DNA from: Ruegeria arenilitoris
GTDB lineage: Bacteria > Pseudomonadota > Alphaproteobacteria > Rhodobacterales > Rhodobacteraceae
DNA: 64,000 nt
Reading direction: 5' to 3'
NCBI RefSeq assembly: GCF_013032855.1
Contig: NZ_WQDA01000003.1
Location: forward strand, 310,001 to 374,000
A model generated the notes under the pieces. The model searched no databases, was not told the DNA's origin, and saw nothing but the letters and a program-made list of their open reading frames with translations. The stretch's first letter is position 1. Every line of letters starts with the position of its first letter. Both the position numbers and the translations under genes were made by a program. Below are positions 46,629 to 55,159 of this stretch, one piece after another.

Positions 46629-47273
46629 CTACTTGCTGTGGCCTGTCATGTCGTACAGGGCTGAAATTTGTTCGGCGCTTAGCTGGCGAGGGTTCAGCCC
46701 TCGGGTCAGCAGGGCGAGTTTTGCGGTTTCCTCCAGTTCTTCCATTGCGAAACTGGCCGCCCAGATGTCTTTGCCGGCAACCACAGGGCCGTGATTGGCC
46801 AGCAGCACCGCGCTGCGCTGTCCAGCCAGTCCCCGGACCGCATTGCCCATTTCAGGGTCGCCGGGCAGGAAGAATGGCAGCAATTTCACCCGACCGACCC
46901 GCATGATTGAATACGGGGTCAGCGGCGGCAGAACGTCCTCGGGGTCAACTTCGGGAAGCATGGACCAGGCCACCGAATGCGTCGAGTGGAGGTGGACCAC
47001 AGCCCCGGTCTGCTGCCTTGTGTCGTAGAAGGCCGAGTGCAGTGGGACTTCCTTGGTCGGTAAGTCGCCATCAATGTGCTGAAACCGGGCATCCAGATGG
47101 CTGATCCGCGCCGGGTCGAGAAACCCCATCGAACTGCCGGTCGGCGTAACCAGGATCGTTCCGTCGGTCAGCCGGGCCGAGATGTTGCCCGACGCACCGC
47201 AGGTCAGTCCCCGGTCGAACATCGACTTTGCAAGCAGACAGATTTCTTCCCGCAGCTTCGCCGCCTCGCTCAT
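46629..47273 (-). CDS. otnC: Class II aldolase/decarboxylase, OtnC-like
   Basis: The 214-residue protein has the class II aldolase/adducin fold of fuculose-phosphate aldolase type: a metal site HLHSTHS near residue 100, GNISARL and LLANHGPVVAGKD. Its 4-bp overlap with the DUF1537 kinase gene is the known otnK-otnC pairing, where OtnC converts 3-oxo-tetronate 4-phosphate to dihydroxyacetone phosphate and CO2. It is the last gene of the minus-strand operon. Function for this organism is inferred from the pairing. Confidence 0.82.
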   Translation of the reverse strand: MSEAAKLREEICLLAKSMFDRGLTCGASGNISARLTDGTILVTPTGSSMGFLDPARISHLDARFQHIDGDLPTKEVPLHSAFYDTRQQTGAVVHLHSTHSVAWSMLPEVDPEDVLPPLTPYSIMRVGRVKLLPFFLPGDPEMGNAVRGLAGQRSAVLLANHGPVVAGKDIWAASFAMEELEETAKLALLTRGLNPRQLSAEQISALYDMTGHSK

Positions 47274-48499
47274 TGTTGTTGCTCCATTCTGTTCAAGGCG
47301 TCCGCAAAGAAATCGGGGCCGCCGAAATTGCCCGATTTCAGAGCCAGTGCAATGGACGGGGTGCCGGGCAGGAGTACCATGGGAACGCCGGCGGCCAAGC
47401 GGGGGCCGATCTGCAACTGCTGCGCGCGCAGACCCTGGACAACCGCGCCCGAAGTCTCACCCCCAGCAATGACCATCCGTCGGAAGCCCGCGGCCCGCAG
47501 GCTGCGGGAGAGATCGGAGAACAGGTTTTCGATCGCTGCAGATGCCTTTTCCTTGCCGAAGCAGTCCTGTGCTTGCCTCACGACTTGTGGATCGGCCGAA
47601 GAGTAGATCAGCGGCGGTTGTTTCTGCTCGAGCGCCCAGTTGACCAATTCTTCCACCGAGATCGAGCCGCTGACCGCCTCCCGCGCGGTGACCTCGCGGT
47701 GTGGGGCGATGTCCCGGTAGCGCGAGACTTGCTCTCGGGTGGCGCGGCTGCAGGATCCTGACAGCACAATGCCGGGCCCGGACACTCCGTCCCACTGTGG
47801 GTGTCGCGGTTTGAAGCCAAAATTTTCTGGCAACCCAAGCGCGATCCCGGACCCGCCGCAAAGGAGCAGGGTATCGCGGGCAGCCTTGCCGATTTCCAGC
47901 AGGTCTGCGTCGCGGATCGCGTCGACAATCGTATGACCTTTGGCAGGCAGGGCAGACTGAATGGCTGCAGCCCCCTGCATGACCAACAAGGCGGCCACAT
48001 GATGGACCGGACGGGCGGACTGAGCGGCCAGCAGACGCCGGAGATCAGGGTCGGTCATCGGAGTCAGTGGATGGTTCTGCATGCCGCTTTCATTCAACAG
48101 CTTGTCCTGCACGAACAGGTGCCCTTGGTAAACACTGCGCCCATTTTCGGGAAAAGCCGGACAGACGATCGTGGTCGGAGCGTTCAGCCTTTCCGTCAGC
48201 GCATCCAGAACCGGACCGATATTGCCCTTTGCGGTGCTGTCGAAGGTCGAACAGACCTTGAAGACGATTTGCTGCGCACCTTGGGATAGCAGCCAGTCAC
48301 AGGCTGCCAGACTGTCGCGCACCGCCTCGTCAACCGGGGCCGTGCGTGACTTGAGCGCAACCACGGCCGCATCCAGATCCTGGTCCGTGTGGCCCTTTGG
48401 GATGCCAACAAACTGGCTGACGCGCATGCCGCCCTCAGCGAGGGTCAGGCCAATGTCGGATGCGCCGGTGAAATCATCGGCAATGACTCCGATCTTCAT
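47270..48499 (-). CDS. otnK: Four-carbon acid-sugar kinase (DUF1537), OtnK-like
   Basis: The 409-residue protein begins IGVIADDFTGASDIG, the DUF1537 N-terminal motif, and ends with the nucleotide-binding VIAGGETSGAVVQGL. Family members phosphorylate 3-oxo-tetronate (OtnK), D-threonate or other small sugar acids; the partner class II aldolase argues for the tetronate version. It overlaps neighbouring genes by 4 bp on both sides. Substrate by genomic context only. Confidence 0.86.
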   Translation of the reverse strand: MKIGVIADDFTGASDIGLTLAEGGMRVSQFVGIPKGHTDQDLDAAVVALKSRTAPVDEAVRDSLAACDWLLSQGAQQIVFKVCSTFDSTAKGNIGPVLDALTERLNAPTTIVCPAFPENGRSVYQGHLFVQDKLLNESGMQNHPLTPMTDPDLRRLLAAQSARPVHHVAALLVMQGAAAIQSALPAKGHTIVDAIRDADLLEIGKAARDTLLLCGGSGIALGLPENFGFKPRHPQWDGVSGPGIVLSGSCSRATREQVSRYRDIAPHREVTAREAVSGSISVEELVNWALEQKQPPLIYSSADPQVVRQAQDCFGKEKASAAIENLFSDLSRSLRAAGFRRMVIAGGETSGAVVQGLRAQQLQIGPRLAAGVPMVLLPGTPSIALALKSGNFGGPDFFADALNRMEQQQ

Positions 48500-49293
48500 A
48501 GTCTGATCTCTCTGATTGGCCCCGTGTCCAAACGGTTGATGTGGTCGGCTGGTCCCGGGGGAAAAACGGACCGGACCAGCGGATCGTGGCCCGGGATGAT
48601 CAGGCCGGGGGCGGACGCGAGGCTTTGCAGCTTGTCAAAGCCGTCCAGCATGTCCTGAAGGTCGACCACAATGGGAAATGGTTTTCGGGCCATGAAGTTC
48701 TCGTAGTAATGCGATGCGTCCGACGCCAAAACCATCCAGCCGCTGGCAGTTCGGACCCGTACGCATTGCAGCCCGCGGGAGTGGCCGCCGATGCAGTGGA
48801 CCGTGACACCGTCGGCCAACTCGGCGTCGCCGTCGTGGAAAACCACTTTGCCGGAATAAAGCCGCTTGACCGCCTCGCAGATATGACCGGCCGAAAATGG
48901 CGCGCGCAGAGTGTCGTGGCACATGCAGGGACCCGTGGCAAAGGCCATCTCGGCCGACTGCATATGCAACGTGGCGTTTGGAAACAGGTGCAGACCCCCT
49001 GCGTGGTCATAGTGCAGGTGCGTGACGATCACTTGCTGAATGGCCTCTGGCGCGATCCCGAAAGGCAGCAAGGCTTCACGCGGATCCATGGCAATAGGCC
49101 GTCCGCGGCTCAGCCCTTCGTCGGTGTCATACCCGGTATCCACCAGAATGACCTGCGTGCCGCGCCTGAGCAGCCACAGGTAGTAGTCCATGGCATGAGG
49201 AGCCGCGTGATCGTCATCCAAAATGAAGCTGTCAGCGCGGGTGCGGGCATTTCTGTCCGCATATTTGACGGCATAGACTTCCCAGTCGTTCAT
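48496..49293 (-). CDS. Metallo-beta-lactamase-fold hydrolase, N-acyl-homoserine-lactonase type
   Basis: The 265-residue protein has the zinc motif THLHYDHAGG (H92, H94, D96, H97), a later His in GGHSRG, and the Asp of LASDASHYYENF. Length and spacing resemble the AttM/AiiB lactonases. Embedded in a sugar-acid operon, it more likely opens a sugar-acid lactone than a signal molecule; quorum-quenching is the alternative. 4-bp overlaps on both sides. Confidence 0.85.
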   Translation of the reverse strand: MNDWEVYAVKYADRNARTRADSFILDDDHAAPHAMDYYLWLLRRGTQVILVDTGYDTDEGLSRGRPIAMDPREALLPFGIAPEAIQQVIVTHLHYDHAGGLHLFPNATLHMQSAEMAFATGPCMCHDTLRAPFSAGHICEAVKRLYSGKVVFHDGDAELADGVTVHCIGGHSRGLQCVRVRTASGWMVLASDASHYYENFMARKPFPIVVDLQDMLDGFDKLQSLASAPGLIIPGHDPLVRSVFPPGPADHINRLDTGPIREIRL

Positions 49294-49577
49294 CGCATGA
49301 CCTCGGAGAACGTGTTGACCTGCTTTCGGACCACCATATCCGAAACCGCCAGATCAAATGTCTTGAAATGCGGACTGTCCAAGTGGATCCTGAACGCGTC
49401 GGCGTTCGCGTAGATCTCATACAGAAAAACGATGGCCGGATCGTCGCCTGCGCAGACGTCGAATTGCAGACACCCGGGTTCGTCGCTCAACGACGTGCGC
49501 GCGTTGTCCAGCATCAGAGGCAGGAAACGCTCGCGTGTCCCGGGCTTCAACTCGAAGGTTACGGTGACGGCATACAT
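49290..49577 (-). CDS. ABM-domain (antibiotic biosynthesis monooxygenase-like) protein
   Basis: The 95-residue protein has the dimeric ferredoxin-like ABM fold: VTFELKPGTRERFLPLMLDNARTSLSDEPGCLQFDVC, then VFLYEIYANADAFRIHLDSPHF. Small ABM proteins include quinol monooxygenases (YgiN) and isomerases such as LsrG. Here it might be an isomerase for a pathway intermediate, since no OtnI gene is present. It overlaps tctA by 1 bp and the lactonase-like gene by 4 bp. Confidence 0.85.
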   Translation of the reverse strand: MYAVTVTFELKPGTRERFLPLMLDNARTSLSDEPGCLQFDVCAGDDPAIVFLYEIYANADAFRIHLDSPHFKTFDLAVSDMVVRKQVNTFSEVMR

Positions 49578-51088
49578 CAGGCGGGCGCTCCTTTCAGGCG
49601 GGCGAACAGGCGTTTGACCGGAGGCAATTGGCTGAGGATCAGCGCCAGGTTCAACACCAGCAGAATTGCTGCTCCGGGTCGAGAAACAAATACTGACAGA
49701 TCACCATCCGACAGGAACAGTGACCGGCGGAATGTCTCGTCGAACAACCCGCCAAGGATGACGCCGATGACCAGTGGCGCAATCGGATATTTCATCAGGT
49801 TCATGAAATACGCCACGAAGCCGACCCCCAGCATCAGGTAAAGGTCATTGATGCCGCCACCCACACTGAATGAACCAATCGTGGTCAGAACCATCACGAC
49901 GGGCAAGAAAACAGTTTGCGGGATTTTGAGAATCTTGATGAAGACCCGCGCGGTGAAAAGGCCCATCAGGAACATCGTCAACGATGCCAGCACCAGGATG
50001 GCCACGACCCGCAGGATGATTTCGGGGTCGATCGTGGGGCCGGGGATGACGTTGTTGATTTTGAACGCCCCCAGCAGCGCGGCCGCGGGTGGCGAGCCGG
50101 GGATGCCCAGTACCAACAGCGGGATCAGTGCGCCGCCGATACAGGCGTTGTTGGCTGTCTCTGAACACAAAAGCCCGTCCAGTGAACCTTTGCCGAAGTT
50201 CTTCCCATCCTTCGAAACGGTTTTGCCGACACCGTAGCTGACCCATCCGGCAACATCCTCGCCGACGCCCGGCAGGGCACCAACGCCGGTGCCGATCACG
50301 CCGGACCTGCCGATGGTGGGCAGGTGACGGCGGACCGTCGAGAGATTTGGCAGGATCGAGCCTTTCAGAGCCATGACCTTGCCGGCTTCGACATGGCGCA
50401 GGCCTTCGATGATCTGAGGGATCGCGAAGGCCCCCATGAGAACGGGCACCACCTGGAACCCGCTCAGCATGTAGGACCAGCCGAAAGTGTAGCGGGGTTC
50501 GGACAGCAAGGGGTCAAGTCCGACCATGGCCATGGCAAGCCCGATCAGACCGGATATCCACCCTTTGAGTACCAGGTCCTCGCTCATGAGCGTGCCAGAC
50601 AGAAGGATACCGAACAGGGCCAGTAGCGCCTTTTCCGGGCTTGCGATATTCTTTGAAACAAGCAGCAGTGCCCAGACGAAGATCAGGAGCGTGAGTGTGC
50701 CGATAATGGTCCCGATGAAACTGGCCGTCGTCGTCAATCCAAGCGCCTCACCTCCGCGTCCGGCCTTGGCAAGCGGGTGACCGTCCATTGCGGTGGCAGC
50801 GCTGGCGGCGGTGCCTGGGATGTTCAGCAGGATCGAGGGATAGGACCCGCCGTAAATCGCCCCCACATATGCGCCCAGCAGTGCGATCAAAGAGTAATCC
50901 AGCGGGATCTTGTTGCCGAAGAACCCGGTCAGAATGGTCACGGCAAGGGTCGCGGTCAGGCCGGGCAGGGCACCGAATGTGATGCCCAGAAAGACCGAAA
51001 AAACCAAATAGAGATAGGTCAGCGGATCGGCGACCAGCGCAGCAAAGGCATGGCCGAAACCCGCCAGCTGAGACAAGACGAACTCCAT
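49577..51088 (-). CDS. Tripartite tricarboxylate transporter large permease (TctA)
   Basis: The 503-residue protein has about eleven to twelve helices and the TctA motifs GALPGLTATLAVTILTGFFGNKIP, ALLGAYVGAIYGGSYPSILLNIPGTAASAATAMDG and the GVGALPGVGEDVAGWVSYG stretch. With TctB and TctC it imports a carboxylate with cation coupling. Substrate unknown; the neighbours suggest a small sugar acid or tartrate. Confidence 0.96.
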   Translation of the reverse strand: MEFVLSQLAGFGHAFAALVADPLTYLYLVFSVFLGITFGALPGLTATLAVTILTGFFGNKIPLDYSLIALLGAYVGAIYGGSYPSILLNIPGTAASAATAMDGHPLAKAGRGGEALGLTTTASFIGTIIGTLTLLIFVWALLLVSKNIASPEKALLALFGILLSGTLMSEDLVLKGWISGLIGLAMAMVGLDPLLSEPRYTFGWSYMLSGFQVVPVLMGAFAIPQIIEGLRHVEAGKVMALKGSILPNLSTVRRHLPTIGRSGVIGTGVGALPGVGEDVAGWVSYGVGKTVSKDGKNFGKGSLDGLLCSETANNACIGGALIPLLVLGIPGSPPAAALLGAFKINNVIPGPTIDPEIILRVVAILVLASLTMFLMGLFTARVFIKILKIPQTVFLPVVMVLTTIGSFSVGGGINDLYLMLGVGFVAYFMNLMKYPIAPLVIGVILGGLFDETFRRSLFLSDGDLSVFVSRPGAAILLVLNLALILSQLPPVKRLFARLKGAPA

Positions 51089-51092
51089 GGTC

Positions 51093-51842
51093 TTAGCCTT
51101 TCCAGATCGGGCGGAGCGTCACGTAGTAGTGGTACTCGATTTGTTGAAACAGCAGGCCACCGCGCGCCGGAACATTCTGGCGAAACCCGAAGGCCATGGC
51201 GCAAACAAGGATAAAAGGGGCGAGGACGGCAATGTAGGGAACAACCCGCAAAAGCCGCTCGGACCGGGCTTTGATCAAAACCGGGATCGTCAGGGCAACC
51301 CAAATGCCCAACGTGATCCAGTCGTCCGCATGGGCGTTCCAGTCGGCTTGAGCAGGGTAGAGCAACAAGGATGTGAACCCAGCGAGGCAAACGGCGCCGC
51401 AGGCGATCATCGCGCGCCGCGGGTGCCCGCCATAATACCCAAATATGAGAGCGGTAATCAGAAGGCCGGAACACAGGATGAAATCGACGCGCGGCACCAG
51501 CCCGCCCACATAAGCCAGAAGGATCAGGCCAATGGTGGAAAAGCGAAATGCTTCGTCAGGGTTCCAGCCGATGCCAGCCGCACCAAGGGCGTGCCGCGCC
51601 CCGCCGGACCGGACCGAAATCACGAACAGCGCGATCGAGAGGCACAACAGGCCCACAAAGATGAACAACGGAACAATGGCTGCTGAGTCGTACCATTGGG
51701 TACCGCTGACCCCTGCCTTGTTTTCTCCCCACAAGGGGATGTCCATGGTCTTCCACAGGAAGAACACCGATGTTGCCCCTAAAACCAGCGACGCCCAGAA
51801 ATCCCGTGCGCGCAGGACCAGAATGTCCTCAGCCTTTTCCAA
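51093..51842 (-). CDS. Tripartite tricarboxylate transporter small permease (TctB)
   Basis: The 249-residue protein has about six helices in the TctB pattern (ARDFWASLVLGATSVFFLW at the start; later LVGG and PVLIKARSERLLRV). The start is set to the TTG at 51842 with GGGAGGG ahead, because frames extending to 52094 run into the TctC gene. It is 4 bp ahead of TctA. Helix number and size match the family. Confidence 0.85.
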   Translation of the reverse strand: MEKAEDILVLRARDFWASLVLGATSVFFLWKTMDIPLWGENKAGVSGTQWYDSAAIVPLFIFVGLLCLSIALFVISVRSGGARHALGAAGIGWNPDEAFRFSTIGLILLAYVGGLVPRVDFILCSGLLITALIFGYYGGHPRRAMIACGAVCLAGFTSLLLYPAQADWNAHADDWITLGIWVALTIPVLIKARSERLLRVVPYIAVLAPFILVCAMAFGFRQNVPARGGLLFQQIEYHYYVTLRPIWKG

Positions 51843-51863
51843 CTTTGCCCTCCCGTGCAAAAA

Positions 51864-51885
51864 GGGGGCGCGGAACCGCGCCCCC
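51864..51885 (-). promoter_or_regulatory. Intercistronic stem-loop after tctC
   Basis: A perfect 10-bp GC stem (51864-51873 with 51876-51885) with a minimal AA loop lies 15 bp after the tctC stop, just before the tctB start, without a T-run. It parallels the stem after the family-5 binding-protein gene. Confidence 0.68.
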
Positions 51886-51900
51886 AAGATCGTTTGTCGC

Positions 51901-52908
51901 TCAGGGCTTCTCGATGCCCAGAGAGGCCGGCTCGACGGTCGTCGCGCCCAGATCTTGCAGGGTGTATGCAAAGGTGGATTCCAGCGTCGAGAACAGCTTT
52001 TGCGCCTCGGGTCCGTACTGTCCGCCGATGTCATAATTGTTTGCTGCGGCCCAATCGGCCACGGCTTGCGAGGCCATGGCTTTCTGGAACGCATCCGCCA
52101 GTTTTGCCTTTACATCGTCGCTTGCCGAATTGTGGACCGCAAAGCCGATTGCCTGTTTCAGCGGCAAATACTGGTCGAGCCCGTCATAGATGCCGAAGGC
52201 CGAAGGAACGGTCATTCCCGCGATTTCCGCGTTTTCAGGTGTCAGCATCGCCAGCGGGCGCAACTGTCCGCCTTCGATCAGCGGGGCCTGTTCCGCCAGC
52301 GAGGTTACGACCAGCGCAACTTCACCGGCGATGGCGGCCTCTTGCCCCGGAGCTGAGCCTTTGTAGGGGACGAATTTGAACTCGGCGCCCGAGCCCTTTT
52401 CAATGGCCAGCAGGTTCAGGTGGTGGATGGATCCCGCACCCGAGGCTGCCGCGGGGATGGTTCCGGGCGCGGCCTTCGCCGCGTCCACCAGCTCTTCAAG
52501 GCTGTTGTAGGGGCTGTCGGCGGGAACCGAGATCAAATCAGGCGAGCCGCCAACGATGAACGGATACCAGTAGTCGAACTTTTTGTCCCAGCCGCCCTGG
52601 ACGGCGGCGGTCACGTTCGATTCGGAAAGTCCCACCAACGTATAGCCGTCATCAGGCTGGTTCATGACGTAGACCATTCCGTTTGAACCCGCCACGCCTC
52701 CGGTCTGGTTGATCACGTTGATCGACACCGGCAGATGTTTCTCCATCTCGGCCATGATCATCCGGTTGATGGTGTCGGTACCGCCTCCGGCGCCCCAGAC
52801 GACGGCGGTGGTAATGTCCCGGTACGGATATTCCTGTGCGCTGACGAGCCCTGCGGCACCTGCCGACATTAGGGCGGCCGCTGCCAACCTTGCGATTTTC
52901 GACTTCAT
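51901..52908 (-). CDS. Tripartite tricarboxylate transporter substrate-binding protein (TctC)
   Basis: The 335-residue periplasmic protein has a signal peptide (MKSKIARLAAAALMSAGAAGLVSA, cleavage near 24) and the TctC/Bug fold: YPYRDITTAVVWGAGGGTDTINRM, then INVINQTGGVAGSNGM and the late lobe. It captures the substrate for TctAB. The ATG at 52908 is fixed by the Shine-Dalgarno GGGAGGAAAAG. It is the first gene of the minus-strand operon and divergent from the dehydrogenase gene at 53040. Confidence 0.95.
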   Translation of the reverse strand: MKSKIARLAAAALMSAGAAGLVSAQEYPYRDITTAVVWGAGGGTDTINRMIMAEMEKHLPVSINVINQTGGVAGSNGMVYVMNQPDDGYTLVGLSESNVTAAVQGGWDKKFDYWYPFIVGGSPDLISVPADSPYNSLEELVDAAKAAPGTIPAAASGAGSIHHLNLLAIEKGSGAEFKFVPYKGSAPGQEAAIAGEVALVVTSLAEQAPLIEGGQLRPLAMLTPENAEIAGMTVPSAFGIYDGLDQYLPLKQAIGFAVHNSASDDVKAKLADAFQKAMASQAVADWAAANNYDIGGQYGPEAQKLFSTLESTFAYTLQDLGATTVEPASLGIEKP

Positions 52909-52950
52909 CTTTTCCTCCCAGATGCAGTGATGTGTTTGTTGTTGCATTTA

Positions 52951-52979
52951 ATTGCGTATACGTTACACAATGCGTTGTC
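52951..52979. promoter_or_regulatory. Candidate operator in divergent region
   Basis: CGTATACG at 52955-52962 is a perfect 8-bp palindrome in the AT-rich 131-bp gap between tctC and the dehydrogenase gene. Just beyond it, ACAA-TGCG-TTGT forms a second inverted repeat (52967-52978). A TATA-centred palindrome is the kind of site bound by FadR-type GntR proteins, and such a regulator is encoded at 55156. Function is inferred. Confidence 0.45.
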
Positions 52980-53039
52980 AACGACCGGAATTGATTTAAG
53001 GTCGAACGCAAGAACACAGGAAAAGGACGCAGGGCGCAG

Positions 53040-54131
53040 ATGGCCGAGAAACTAGAGATTGCAGTGTTCCACGGGGACGGGATCGGCCCGGAAATCATGG
53101 CTCCGACGCTAAGCATCCTTGCGCAGCTGTCGGAGCAGACCGAGGACTATACACTTGAGTTTCGGGAGGTTCCGGCCGGGGCAGCCCACTATGCGCAAAC
53201 CGGAGAATCATTTCCGAAAACGTCAATGGATGCGGCGCGGCAGGCGGATGCCATTCTACTGTCCGCGATGGGTTTGCCGGACGTTCGGTACCCGGATGGG
53301 ACCGAGATTTCACCTCAGATCGACCTCCGCAAGGCGCTGGGGCTGTTTGCCGGGGTGCGCCCTGTGCGGGTGAGAGCTGGGCAAGCAACACCGTTGGCCC
53401 TGCCGCCCGGCAAGGAAATTGACTTCGTTCTGATCCGCGAAAGTACTGAGGGGCTGTTTCACACCCAGGGGTGCGGAGAAGTGACTGAGGACGAGGCGCG
53501 CGAGACGCTGCTGATCACCCGAGAGGTCTGCGAAAAGCTGTTTCGGTTTACCTTCCAGCTGGCGCATGACCGAAAAACGTCCGGGCAGGGTCGGGGTCGT
53601 GTCACCTGTGTGGACAAGGCCAACGTCTTCCGTGCCTTTGCATTCTTTCGGGATCTGTTCGATGCCGAGGCTGAGCGTCACCCGGATTTGGTTGCGGATC
53701 ATGCCTATGTGGATGCAACGGCCTTGTGGATGGTTCAGAAGCCTTGGGAATTTGATGTTCTTGTCACGGAAAACATGTTCGGAGACATCCTGTCTGACCT
53801 TGGGGCCGGTCTGATGGGAGGGCTGGGGCTGGCGCCCTCGGCTGACATTGGTCTGGATCATGCGGTGTTCCAGCCCTGTCACGGATCCGCCCCTGACATT
53901 GCCGGCGAAGGCATCGCCAATCCGTTTGCCATGTTCCAGTCGGCGGCGATGATGCTGGAATGGCTTGGGTTGCGGCATCAAAACCCCGCGTTGTCGCGCG
54001 ATGGGCAACGGCTGCACGCGGCAGTCGACAGCGTCGTATCCGAGGGCCGAATTCTGACCCGTGATCTTGGCGGAGAAGCCGACACGCTGGCCGCAGCGCG
54101 GGCGGTGGCGGACAGGGTGTTTTCGGCGTGA
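53040..54131 (+). CDS. Isopropylmalate/isocitrate/tartrate dehydrogenase family protein
   Basis: The 363-residue protein has the HGDGIGPEI loop, the SPQIDLRKALGLFAGVRPVR substrate arm, IRESTEGLF, the active Lys in DKANVFR, and VDATALWMVQKPWEFDVLVTENMFGDILSDL with metal-binding Asp residues. It oxidises and often decarboxylates a 2-hydroxy acid with NAD. The context (sugar-acid genes, no leucine genes) makes a tartrate- or malate-type substrate more likely than isopropylmalate. It is divergent from tctC and overlaps the following gene by 4 bp. Confidence 0.9.
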   Translation: MAEKLEIAVFHGDGIGPEIMAPTLSILAQLSEQTEDYTLEFREVPAGAAHYAQTGESFPKTSMDAARQADAILLSAMGLPDVRYPDGTEISPQIDLRKALGLFAGVRPVRVRAGQATPLALPPGKEIDFVLIRESTEGLFHTQGCGEVTEDEARETLLITREVCEKLFRFTFQLAHDRKTSGQGRGRVTCVDKANVFRAFAFFRDLFDAEAERHPDLVADHAYVDATALWMVQKPWEFDVLVTENMFGDILSDLGAGLMGGLGLAPSADIGLDHAVFQPCHGSAPDIAGEGIANPFAMFQSAAMMLEWLGLRHQNPALSRDGQRLHAAVDSVVSEGRILTRDLGGEADTLAAARAVADRVFSA

Positions 54132-55159
54132 GCAGCCAGCAGTTCATTCGTGTCGCCTGTGTCGGCGCCGGCTATTTCAGCCAGTTCCACTATGGCAGCT
54201 GGCGCCGCATACCGCAGGCTCAACTGGTCGCCGCATGTGATCGCGATCTCGAGAAGGCGGCCGCCACTGGGTTGCCTGCCTATGATGATCTGCCGTCGAT
54301 GCTGGCCCGGGAATCTCCCCAGCTGTTGGACATAATCCTGCCGCCTGAGGGTCATGCCGACGCAATTCGTGCCGCGCTGGACGCAGGTGTGAGTTGGATC
54401 CTGTGCCAAAAACCGTTTTGTCTATCTCTGGCAGAAGCAGAGGCTGTTCTGCAGGATGCTCGGGATGCCGGAGCCACCGTCGTTGTCCACGAGAATTTTC
54501 GCTTTCAGCCGTGGTATCGGGTGATGAAGGACGCCCTGACACGCGGGGATATCGGGACGCCGTTGCAGGCCATGTTCCGGCTGCGCCCGGGCGACGGGCA
54601 GGGGCCGCGCGCCTATCTTGATCGGCAACCCTATTTTCAGAAAATGCCGCGTTTTCTGATCCACGAAACGGCGGTGCATTGGGTCGATACGTTCCGGTTC
54701 TTGTTCGGCAATCCGATCTCGGTTTATGCCGATCTGCGGCGGATAAACCCGGTCATTGCCGGAGAGGACGCAGGCTATGTCATCTTTGAGTTCGAAAACG
54801 GCTTGAGGGCCGTATTCGATGGCAACCGGAACCTGGATCATGCCTCGGACAATCTGCGCCGCACCATGGGGGAGGCCCTGATCGAAGGCACCGGCGGAAC
54901 GCTGACGATGGATGGTTTTGGCGCCGTTGGGCTGCGGGAATTCGGCAGCCAGAGCAGAGAGCAGTTGCTTGCACCCGATAAATGGGAGGGCTTTGGTGGC
55001 GATTGCGTGCACGCATTGCAGCAGTATGTCATATCCGGTCTTCTAAATGGAACGCATTTGGAAAATACTGGCCCGGACTATCTGGACGTTATCCGCATTG
55101 AACAGGCGATCTACAGATCTGATGCGGAGGGCAGGAAAATCGTTTTGGAGGCCGAATGA
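54128..55159 (+). CDS. Gfo/Idh/MocA-family oxidoreductase
   Basis: The 343-residue protein has an N-terminal NAD-binding fold (VACVGAGYFSQFHYGSW, residues 9-25), the catalytic CQKPFCLS (EKP-like; here Gln replaces the common Glu), and the C-terminal beta-sheet domain. It should oxidise or reduce a sugar, sugar acid or cyclitol. Start is a GTG at 54128 overlapping the previous stop (GTGA); its stop overlaps the GntR gene (ATGA). Confidence 0.9.
   Translation: MSSQQFIRVACVGAGYFSQFHYGSWRRIPQAQLVAACDRDLEKAAATGLPAYDDLPSMLARESPQLLDIILPPEGHADAIRAALDAGVSWILCQKPFCLSLAEAEAVLQDARDAGATVVVHENFRFQPWYRVMKDALTRGDIGTPLQAMFRLRPGDGQGPRAYLDRQPYFQKMPRFLIHETAVHWVDTFRFLFGNPISVYADLRRINPVIAGEDAGYVIFEFENGLRAVFDGNRNLDHASDNLRRTMGEALIEGTGGTLTMDGFGAVGLREFGSQSREQLLAPDKWEGFGGDCVHALQQYVISGLLNGTHLENTGPDYLDVIRIEQAIYRSDAEGRKIVLEAE

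Noticed and set aside
53040-54131. Annotation as leuB (3-isopropylmalate dehydrogenase)
   Set aside because: The neighbours are sugar-acid transport and oxidation genes and no leucine-pathway gene is near. The family includes tartrate and malate enzymes, so a specific symbol is not supported.
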